Source of the DNA: Acanthopleura granulata
Taxonomy: Eukaryota; Mollusca; Polyplacophora; Chitonida; Chitonidae
Reading direction: 5' to 3'
NCBI GenBank assembly: GCA_016165875.1
Contig: JABBOT010000005.1
Location: forward strand, 30,275,943-30,339,942
Length of the DNA: 64,000 nt
Shown here: positions 48,969-58,387 of the stretch, in pieces
Layout of the letters: each line of letters opens with the position of its first letter
Position numbering within the stretch: position 1 is the first letter of the stretch
Translations under genes and position numbers: made by a program
Notes under the pieces: generated by a model
Database searches by the model: none
Told to the model about the DNA's origin: nothing
Seen by the model: the letters and a program-made list of their open reading frames with translations, nothing else

Positions 48969-51900
48969 ATGTCTCGCATGCTGTCTTCGTCAAGCGGTAA
49001 AAGGGGTAATCGCTTTTATGGCTTATGGCATAGCCGAAGATGGACTACTTCAGCGTTGACATCAGATTCCCCTGAACATTCCCAAGTCCAAGGAACAACA
49101 TCTACAGTCTGGAAGCCTTCTGTGGAAGATGGGCACTCGTCTACTCACGACAGTAGCATCACAGCGTCAGACAAGATCGAAGAGGTTAACAGAGGTATAG
49201 AACATGAGGAGCGAAGAATGTTTTTCGAAAGCAGCGGAAAGCGCCGGCTTAACTTTCTAGGTGACAAAAAATCAGGTGCTCGCCGTGTTCCGAGAACTTC
49301 ACGGTACAGTTCCGATTCAGACGACAGCGAAAGCGACAATAAAACAGGCAGACAGGGTCGCCGATCGAGGAGTAGATCCCGTATGTCCTCTGAACGCAGC
49401 GGGAAACAAGGGTACAGATATGTGAGATCAGGGAAGTCCGATACCAGCGACGATGGGAGAAGATCTCCTCCCAGAATATCCCCAGAACACCGTGGAAGAC
49501 GTGTATTCCGGCATGAGAAGGCGAGTTCTGAGAGCAATCACGGAAGAAAATCCAGGTGGAGGGTGGCAAGTGAACGAGAAATAAAGCAAGGTCAGCAGTT
49601 CAGTCAAGCAATATCGTCGGATTCTGACTCCGATAATTGGGAAAGAAGATCCAAGACTAGGATGTCTTCTGGACACAGAGGGGAACGCAGCAATATTACA
49701 AAAAGAATGCGTTCAAGAAGAAGTGGGAAGCGTGGTTTCGGATATTACGGAGAAGCTGATTCCACCAAGGCCAAAGAAGACAACGGAGGTAGTTTTACAT
49801 CTAACAGAGAATTGGTTATGAAAATGTTGAAGAGAGAAAACGACCTGCGATTCTCGCGAGAAACCCAGTCCTTGTATGACGAGACGAGTGGTTCACTGGG
49901 CCAAGCATCAGTGCCTCCGGGCACTATAGAAGATAATATACAAATGCAGGTGCTGCAAGAACACAACATAGAGCCCACACCCAGAAATATCCACAAGTAC
50001 AGATGCCTTAACTATTTGTATAGGGACGATGAAGAGGTATGTCGTAAATTAGTGGTACTTTTTCCCGAATCTGTCAGATTTATATTTAGTCTCATGCACC
50101 AATAATGAGACTTGCACGCATTGGCAGTATAACCAACGAATTTCTGCCATACACCTTAGGATAAAGAATAAATTAATTAAATTTAACCTTTGTATTCAAG
50201 ACTGTATTAAAGTAAGAGGTGTACAACCTGAGGACAGCTTAACAAGAGATGAGCTGTATGAAACAGGCACTTTTACTCAAAAAAGAAATCCTATTTACTT
50301 GTTGTAAGCTTGCATGTATCAATCAGTGTTCAGTGGAAACCGTGCTCAATGGCATGGAGCTATAGTTCAATGGCAATAGGTAGTGGTAGGCTAAAGTAGA
50401 AAAACTACATGTGAAAACAAAAAGTGGTAGCTATTACGTTTTGTTTAATTATCACCCTGCATGCATGATTTTTAGTTGTGATTTAAACGTTGCAGCAAGT
50501 CTACCTTTGTGTGTTTATATTACGGGCGTATATATTGAGTTCTATGATTCGCGTCCATTGAGGTGTGTATCTAATTACAGGTTCGAGAGCTGGTGGTTTA
50601 CATGAGTAAAGATCGCAGCCGGGTAGGTGACCTCCGCGTGGGCGACCTTTGTCCTGATGTAGCTTTGCTAAGTACAGACCAGGTTAAACTGAAACTGACC
50701 GATTTGTTACCGTGGGATGGAACACCTCTCCTGCTCTTTGCTGCATCAAGAAGCTGACCTCCATTCCAGGTTTGCGTTCCTATTGATTTCCTAGCTCGAA
50801 TAAATCTGTGACAGAGGGTGGACACTGTAGGCCAATATAGTCATCTTAAATGTATTACAATTGGGTATAAAGCTGTATATATTAGCATAAATACGACCGT
50901 AAAACGCCAGTTAATTAATGATCAACATACAGAACAAAATGGTACCTTCACCGCATATTTCTGAATGAGAGTGTGGATTACGCTTACTGGTCAATTTATG
51001 AGAAAGTTTGTGTTGCAGGTCTCTGTGCTGAACGGAGGCCTGCGTGAGGTTTTCTTGCAGTACCGGGGGCAAGCTTCTTTCCTCATGGTGTACGTCTTGG
51101 AGGCCCATGCTAAGGACGAGTGGCCCCTGGGGTTGGAGCGGAGCTCATTGCCGCAGCACCGGACCATCCAGGACAGGATCGCTGCTCTCAGGTACACATG
51201 GGCAGTCGCAAGCCATTCGAGGCGCACGGATTAATAAGGAAATAATGATTCTTTATCTAGTTTTTGTTGTTCATTTTAGCGCGATAAATGCGGAAGAGTT
51301 GAAATTTTAGAACGAGACGCCGAAGGCGATATGTTCCGAAGCATGTGTCTGTGAATGTATACCCGTTGACGCTCAACGTTGTATGTAGTAGGAAGATCGA
51401 CAGCATAATAGAATATGCCATATGGAGCACAGGGCTGTTAGGCTGAAGGTCGAAAGAGGGAATCGCATGTTGGAATCCAGTTGGCTAACTTTGTTTTGTT
51501 TCCCGCTTTTGTAAATACATGTAGGTGTTTCTTGTTTCGCCTGCACTTCGTGTATATCTGCTAAAGAGTGTATTATGGGAACTATAGCTGTGAATAGCGA
51601 ATGCTATTGTGAAGTAGGTGTCAAATTACATTGGTTTATCTGCAAATTGGATGTATGTGTGGAATACCAAAGCGGAAGATATTCAGAAGTAAAAATTCTT
51701 AATGTAGCTCAGTTTTGGACAGATGTCACGGAGACCTTATCTGCACTCCCTATTACAGCGTGCAAAGCAATTTAGCACGCAATGTCTTTTTTATCTTCGA
51801 ATCAAAGCAACAAAATATCAAATCAACAAGTTCTACTGAAAATTGAAAGAAAAAATTCAATCAGTTGTATGGTATCTTGCTTTGCATTTTCTTTGGCTTT

Positions 51901-52183
51901 CAGTGATCTCGAAGACTAGAATTGATTTGTGGCGGACGTATTGCTAATATGTTGTTTCAGGAAACTGTTGTCGGAAGACAAACATGGAACTTTCTCTGAA
52001 GACCTTAACTGTGACAGCCAAATTCCCGCTATTGTGGACACTATGGACAACAGATTTAACGAGCTGTTCGCCGCTTGGCCCGAACGTCTGTACGTCGTCA
52101 AGAACGGGAAGCTGGACCTGATCACATACCCTGAACATGGCTACCTCCATGAGGCCGCGAGGAAATACCTTCAGCAGCTATAG
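48969..52183 (+). CDS. Deiodinase-family selenoprotein with Arg/Ser-rich N-terminal extension, 550 aa
   Basis: Exons are 48969-50036, 50581-50769, 51019-51191 and 51961-52183 (phases 0, 0, 2; 1653 nt, counting TGA at 50755-50757 as Sec). Exon 1 (356 residues) is disordered and rich in Arg/Ser/Gly, with recurrent SGKRG-like motifs and SRSRS runs. Exons 2-4 match iodothyronine deiodinases: VGDLCPDVALLS, then LLLFAASRS-U-PPF (Sec about residue 415; family GSxTUPPF), FLMVYVLEAHAKDEW (family FLxVYIxEAHxxDGW), IVDTMDN, PERLYVV and a C-terminal GYLHEAARKYL. Deiodinases reductively remove iodine from iodothyronines with Sec as nucleophile; the substrate here is unknown. No membrane anchor is seen, unlike typical family members. 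The fusion rests on a strong donor (GAAGAG|GTATGT) and phase. Alternatives are a separate 378-residue protein ending at 50105 and a deiodinase starting at ATG 50602. Confidence 0.8.
50755..50757 (+). other. Predicted selenocysteine codon (TGA)
   Basis: The TGA lies in frame between SRS and PPF, exactly where all canonical deiodinases have Sec. The frame stays open for 63 codons of conserved sequence in exon 2 and continues through two more phase-matched exons with family motifs. A plain stop would waste all of that conservation. Confidence 0.88.
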
Positions 52184-52332
52184 CAATGTTGTCACAGTGT
52201 ACATCCACCGAAAATATAATACAGTAGACTGCATTCTGTATACCGCAGAAATTATGTCAGGTATTGAGATATGAATTTTTACAAAACTTAATGCACACTA
52301 AATATAATCACAGTCCATTTGCCATATTCTTC

Positions 52333-52338
52333 AATAAA
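52333..52338 (+). terminator. Proximal poly(A) signal of the selenoprotein gene
   Basis: AATAAA 150 bases after the stop. Use of this site would remove the candidate SECIS. Confidence 0.4.
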
Positions 52339-52735
52339 GGACAAAAATAATGGAGGTGGCGGAAGGGTTTTATTAAGTGTTCACGGTAAAATTATGTGTC
52401 ATCATTTAAAGTTTTAATTCCAAAGTTCAGACCACATGATGCAGTGTACCATGTTCCAATACGAAGTCATTTTCAAGTGCAGGCTACACGTAAGATGTGA
52501 TGTCTTGATTAAGAACTTAGAAGGCGCAAAACTTGCTGCAGATTCCATGACAGCGAGAGATGGAAGGCTAGGCACATTTGTCTATTGACGACTTTTCTGC
52601 AGCGTATTTCTTCACATTAAAGTTATGACAAACCACGTGTTTATACATTTATATGTATGGCTTAGTCGACAGTATCTTTTCTGTAAAATATTATTGTACC
52701 TGTATATGCGCCAGAAACCCCTTTGTATAGATTTA

Positions 52736-52778
52736 ATGACAGAAACACATGAAACACGATGAACGTCTGTTTCTAGAT
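52736..52778 (+). promoter_or_regulatory. Candidate SECIS element
   Basis: ATGA (52736-52739) opens the motif and TGAC supplies the 5' quartet. An 11-position helix follows: 52741-52747 pairs with 52768-52774, a C-C mismatch comes next, then 52749-52751 pairs with 52764-52766. The apical loop is 12 nt, starts with AAA (52752-52754), and the 3' quartet is AGAT (52775-52778). This layout (ATGA, about 11 bp, AAR, GA) fits eukaryotic SECIS form. The basal stem is weaker: CAGAA/TTCTG and ACCCC/GGGGT pairs at 52712-52721 with 52794-52807. Confidence 0.55.
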
Positions 52779-52898
52779 GTTTCTCTGTATTGCGGGGTCC
52801 ATTTCTGTGTGTAAATCTTGTACAAATAATAAGGATATAACCAAAAGCATTAACTGTAAAAAATATATACATGTTTTTCTGTGTACACATGGCATACA

Positions 52899-52904
52899 AA
52901 TAAA
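52899..52904 (+). terminator. Distal poly(A) signal of the selenoprotein gene
   Basis: AATAAA downstream of the candidate SECIS, 716 bases after the stop. Transcripts ending here would keep the hairpin. Confidence 0.45.
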
Positions 52905-53479
52905 TATCTCCAGCTTCATTCTCAGTCTTCTATACATGTATTATCGTTTCGTGGCTGGTGTTTATATACCTTAGGCTGTATATATATATATATATTCCCC
53001 TGCTGCACTGATCGCGGGGCCGTGGTGAAAATAAGTGGTCCGCAATGCTAAATTGGAGTCTGATCAATTTTCAGTGAAATCTTCTTGTCGTGCATGTATA
53101 CCTGGACATCGGATGTGGAACAGTCCCTCAGTTTAGTGATTCAGATTGATCGTGGCAAAGGACACAGGGAATTTGTAAAGATAACTGTATCAATATATTT
53201 TAACACAAAGAAAAACGCGTTCAGAAAAGTTACTTATAGCTTGACACATAAGGGAAGGCAAATGACGCATAAACAGATCTATAGATCTCAGAGATGGCAG
53301 ATCTGCCCGGCGCTCTGATTTACACTACTCTTATACAAAAGGTAATAAAAGAGGAAGACAAAGCGAAGTATACAATATGCTTTTTATAGCACACATGAAT
53401 TCACGTAATTCACGTATGTGAGTGAATCTTACCACCTTCAAGATAGCAGTATATACAGAACAAATGTAAGTTGTTGAGT

Positions 53480-53711
53480 TTATAAAACCCAACTTTGCGA
53501 GCGAATCTACACCGTCCTTGTTCGGCGGCGACCTATTTCGGGAGATTTGTCTCTATCGGGAAAAGAGCGGAGGATTTCCTGTGGATTATTTGGTTTCCTT
53601 TACCAAAACGCTGACTTTCTTCACATCTACCTGAGCCGACCTTCATAGCGTGGATGGGTAGCTGTGGTAGCTTTCTTCGGATTCTTGGTTATAGTTATTT
53701 GGCAAGTGATG
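53480..53711 (+). other. Possible orphan promoter and first exon
   Basis: A TATAAAA box near 53480 is followed by a GC-richer stretch and ATG at 53654. The frame reads MGSCGSFLRILGYSYLASD up to a good donor (GATG|GTGAGT at 53711/53712). No matching downstream exon was found. It may be chance. Confidence 0.2.
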
Positions 53712-54306
53712 GTGAGTTCCTCCGAATTAAACAATAAGTGAAACATGACTGCATTATAAAACCAGTAGATATCGATAGGCCAACACAAATAAATAAATGG
53801 GTTGTTTTCACATCTTCAGTTTCTCGTGCTTTAATTTTTGGCTTGATAATATAGCATAACAGCCCTGCAAGGAAGGGTATTGTGTATGTGTGAAGCGGTT
53901 TTTGTCAGTACAGAAGCATCTCTGAAAAAAGGACACCAGGAAATTCATGATTTTGAAGTGATGCATGCCAAAGTCAAGTTAAATGAAGCGATAAAGGATT
54001 TGAATAACATTTTATGACAGAAAATGAAAACAGAAGCATTGAGGAAATAAACTCTTTTTGTAAAATTAACCAGACTATGTATCACCTTCAAATATAATGC
54101 ATACAGTTTGTGTACCCTGCATGTAGTACCCCAAACGATAAATCTGCAAAACTCAGCAATTCGCTCGTTTATAGTACCATGCATACGCAATTTGTCACCT
54201 GATCCTCACGGAAAAGCCCTTTGATCGAAAGCATTTTTACTTGTGGTTTGTTTGACACTTGCAGACTGCTCCCCAGAGTTTTCTGTTGGTGGAATGACAG
54301 GTGATG

Positions 54307-54857
54307 GTGTCCCGAATTACGAATGACGAATGAAACTGAATGACGAATGACAACACTGTATTTATATAATGAGTGCTCCCTTGCCACAGGAAAACGAATG
54401 ACAGTGATATCACATGGAATGACACAGATATCTGCTGTCATTCCACCCTACACAACACTAAAGGGACCAGCTGACTCTGTGTATGAAAGGACACTGATAT
54501 CAAATGGAATGACACAGATATCATCTGTCATTACACCCTACACAGCTCTCTGGGGACCAGTTGTACTATGGGGATATAGAATGACACTGATATCATATGG
54601 AATGACACTGATGTCACTTGCCACTCCATCCTACAAAAACTTTAGCATCAAGTTCTGTTCTATGGACACAGAATAACGCTGATATCATATGGAATGACCC
54701 TGATATCACCGGTCATTCCACCTTACACAACACGTTCTATGTCATTCCATGTGATATCACTGTCATTCGTTTTCCTATAGTACGGGGTCATTAATTATTT
54801 AAATATAGAGTTGTCATTCGTCATTCAGTTTCATTCGTCATTCGGATAAGGGACATC
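54307..54857. mobile_element. Long-TIR element with internal tandem repeats
   Basis: The ends are reverse complements over about 115 bases. 'tgtcccgaattacgaatgac' at the left faces 'gtcattcggataagggaca' at the right, continuing through GAATGACGAATGAAACTG and 'gaaaacgaatgacagtgata'. The interior has repeats of about 30-100 bases built on GGAATGACACTGATATCA. No transposase is present, so it would be non-autonomous. Confidence 0.85.
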
Positions 54858-54879
54858 CGGGTTTTATCAGAAATGTAGT

Positions 54880-55000
54880 GCGGATGGGCCACTAGGGTTG
54901 CAAGTTCCAATCCTGCTATCATAAGTTAAACGACGGCTTTGTCCGATAAGAAAATGTTGAATGCGTAAAACAAACATCAATCAAATAAATACATCAATAA
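54880..55000 (+). mobile_element. SINE-like fragment
   Basis: 'gggttgcaagttccaatcct' resembles a B box, and the tail reads 'catcaatcaaataaatacat'. It is diverged from the main family. Confidence 0.4.
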
Positions 55001-55359
55001 AAGTAGAAAACAAACAAGCGAGAGCTGTACAGTATTTGAGCTCGCAACGTGCATGCAGTTTGCCAAGTCGGTTTTCAATGATAAACACAATGCAAAGTTG
55101 CTAACATTTCTGTCAGGTAGGCGAAAGTTGCATGAACGCTTTAATCCAGTCGTGCAGTTTATATGGTGACTTGAAACTGTCTTTACCCAATCAACCTGAC
55201 CCGATCGTCATATTTACAAGTAAAAAGCTCTTTGGAAACAGCGTTATACACCAATCAAATAAATAAATTTAGGTTCTGTTTAAAGGTTGTCATTCACCCA
55301 CAGATGAGTGATACAAACCCCCGTAATTCACTTATCTCTTGTTCTAACATGATCTCACG

Positions 55360-55858
55360 TAGGTAATGAACGAGCAGATAGTCTGACTAAATGAGCCCTA
55401 AGTCGGCGTGATGTCACTTGTAATCTGTCCATATCCGAGGCCCTAAAGGAAGTAAAGTCGTTATCATTTAAACTAAGGCACGTGGAGTGGGCTCTTCAGA
55501 CGCTTCATTTAGCCCTGTCAAATTTCATAACAGCCTCAATTCTGTCTTTGCAAGCAGAAAAGCAGAAATCTTGTGTTTGCGACTTCGGTCAGGACATCTC
55601 CCAGATAATAATTTCTTAGAAGGAGTCAAGATAAGCGATTCGGACTTGTGTGTTGTTTGCAACACAGAGGAACCCATCCGTCATCTTATACTGGTGTGTC
55701 CCGGTCGACTTTGCAAAGACAAATATTACTTTCTGATTTTGCAGACGCCGGGATCGTTCAACCCAACTCTGAGACCCGTGTTTTGTCCGGTGAAAAATGG
55801 AAGTTTAGTTTTTAATGTTGTGGGGAGTGATTTATACAGGATCCAGAGATTTTAGGCC
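55360..55858 (+). pseudogene. Remnant 3' end of a LINE (RNase H end and C-terminal Cys/His region)
   Basis: In one frame, GNERADSLTK at about 55360-55395 is the usual end of an RNase H domain and is followed at once by a stop. A second frame from about 55487 reads LCLRLRSGHLP, then a CVVCNTEEPIRHLILVCP block. That is the Cys/His pattern found at the C-terminus of several non-LTR retrotransposon ORF2 proteins. The frame change and stop show that it is dead. Confidence 0.7.
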
Positions 55859-58387
55859 AGATCATTTAGGTAATTATAGTTCACTATGGACTGACCATTG
55901 TTGACTAGAACAGCCTGGATCTCTGAAACACATCTTACGGCCTTTGTGGAAATCATGCCAAGGCATGGAGTAGCAATGTAAACTAGTTTAAGTATGTATG
56001 TGTGATCTCACATAGCTCAGTTAAAAGTACAAAATCACTTTGATTTAACTCTAAAAATTTCTGATGGTAACAATATGAAGGACTAATTACCCTGGTCTGG
56101 TGTTACTCGATGCTGTAGTCGTTTAGTATCACTGGTTGTCCGCGTACACAGGCTCGTCGCACAGAAACTGGGTCAAATAGGCCAACAGTTCGTGTACATA
56201 TTTCGACAACAACATACAATGAGAGTTTCTAGTAAGCATACTCATGAACTTGCTTCAAATTATTCTCCACATTTGAGTTAATCATTACTTTTGTGTTGTT
56301 TTTGCCCTGGAAATTTTTCAGTACCAGAGTTATATGGTCTTCTGTTTTACATAGCGGAAGACCTGAAATAGCAGGCGTGTGAAACGCAGATATTACTTGA
56401 ATACGGAATTTGAAGTAAATGTCTACAACACGCATGTATCTACATCTATCTTCTGATGCCCTTATGCATGATGAATTTTATGTACGAGAATTGTTCACAC
56501 TGACTACATCAAAAATTGTCTCGCAAATAATGCGAAGTTTTGAACGCAAGTCATTAATTTCCAGAAACTTGCGGCCTAGCTTATTCATGTTGTCACGAGT
56601 CTGCTTTCTACAATGAGCACCTGCGATGGCATTCTCTCGCTCTCTACTCTCGCTCTCTACTCTCGCTTTACGTCACTGCCATCACTACATGTACCAGGTT
56701 TTGGACAGAAGTGTTGAACGTCACCGATTTCACTAGAGTCACGATGATGTGGCAGGAAGTGAAGAAACAAGAGCTCTGCCGCAATCCTATTTCTAGAAAC
56801 AACTTCGTACATATGCATTTTCTTTATCTGAAGTATGCAGGACTCCATCGGGCCCCTAAAGCAATTTTGGAAATGCTCATTTCAGCTGTAAGACTAAGGA
56901 CATCAATGGTTAGGACATCACCGCGTAGGACGAACTGGTTCCAAAAGGTCACAGTTGTTTTTCGGTTGAACAGTGACGTAAAGCCAGCGCTGAGCATGGA
57001 GTATGGGCTTGTGCATGCTAAAGACAAGAAGTGATGACATCATTTCGGAATCCACCCGAAAAGAACGCCTTCCTTTCTGCGCAGTTAACACTCAGAGAGT
57101 ACAGAGTATCAACAACTGTATTAACAACGGATCAAAGGTATGGTAATGGTGGTAAATTGACTGTATTTTCAGCAATGATGAAGAAAGAACACACGAACTC
57201 AAATAATGGATTTGTCTCTTACTTAGAAGCTCTCAGTTTAAATAAATAATATCTGTTCAACATAAATTTTAATATATGCATGTAAAATAGTACGAAAAAG
57301 GCAAATATCTCAGACATCTCTAAAATGAAAAGAAAAGAAAAAAATATTAAACTAATACATAAAAACACAAAAGAAATACTAAAATTACTTATAATCGTGT
57401 GGACTTCCAAAAGACAAATTTCAAAGCAACTTAAGTTTCATGGTCGTTAGTGCGAGTGGCCTTTCCATTACATGGTAATGTCCTGCCCTCATCTCTCAAT
57501 GATCACAGTGAAAAAAGTGCACTTTATCGACAATTGTGAGTCTATGATTTTATTTGAAATGACAGAGCTATCTGATGCTAAACACGGGTATCTTATGTGA
57601 AGATACCGCTTCTGTAATATCTTAACGTTTTCGTTTAGAATTACCGCCCCTGAATGCTTCAGTTGCCTTTTCATGCACATGAACATCTGCTGCACATACA
57701 TATGTGTTGCAGTACTAGATGGAGGTAAGGAATTTAAGCATCTGATTTTAAATATTTGATCACTTCTCCCATTAAACCAACACAGGGAAATATGGTATGG
57801 AACTGGTAATTCACGTATTGCCTGCTCTAACATGGTGTCACATTGCTCAGTTAAAGTTACAGGATAATTGCTCCATTTGGATTCAGTTCTCTCAAACTTT
57901 AAACCGATCAGTCGAGCGTTGGAGAGAGGATTTTCTGACGGTAAATATGCGCACTGAGGGACGAGAGACTGGGAGACACATTGCTCATGCATTTGGAATG
58001 TACATGAGGAAATATTTTCAAAAATATGCTTAATATACTTATACATATGGTGTATAAATATATGTAATGATAATTTGGTTAACCTACTTCAGTTTAGGTT
58101 GTCACTGTTACCGGCTGGAAAAGAAAAAGACAACGAGAGCATTCTGCCAATAGGATCACGATCTTCGAAACCCATCCATTTCTATCTGATAAAGACAGCA
58201 CAGATTCGTAGGAGTACAATGGTATATATATATATATATATATTCTCTTCAAAGTCTGAACGCCTATAAAGCGCTCTGAAAGGGAGTGTACCCTCTTGAA
58301 GTTTGTGGTAGAGACACCATCTACGAGATCAAGTATCTTTGGAGCACCAGGATATTTTAAGGTTTTAAATTAACATATTTGATATTT
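55859..58387. other. Intergenic stretch, no supported gene
   Basis: An open frame of 185 codons on the minus strand (57489-58046) and one of 107 codons on the plus strand (56711-57034) show no motif I recognise. Part of the first is a dispersed repeat (57597-57655, see also 61037-61098). A short CT-rich microsatellite lies at 56635-56670. Confidence 0.4.
57597..57655 (+). repeat. Dispersed repeat, copy 1
   Basis: 'ataccgcttctgtaatatct', then 'cgcccctgaa', matches 'ataccacttctgtaatagct', then 'cgcccctgaa', at 61037-61098. Confidence 0.6.

Noticed and set aside
48969..50036. SGKRG repeats read as a neuropeptide precursor with amidation and cleavage sites
   Set aside because: There is no signal peptide, the spacing is irregular, and the exon is followed by a cytosolic-type thioredoxin-fold domain.
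49985..50105. RS-rich protein as a complete 378-codon single-exon gene
   Set aside because: A strong donor lies at 50036/50037 and the following exon fits in phase and carries conserved motifs. I kept the single-exon version only as an alternative or retained-intron form.
50602..50605. ATG at 50602 as the deiodinase start
   Set aside because: It is possible (MSKDRSRVGDL), but the frame is open back to a good acceptor at 50580 and joins the upstream exon in phase.
57489..58046. 185-codon minus-strand protein gene
   Set aside because: No motif, no promoter or splice context, and overlap with a dispersed repeat. Not enough support to call.
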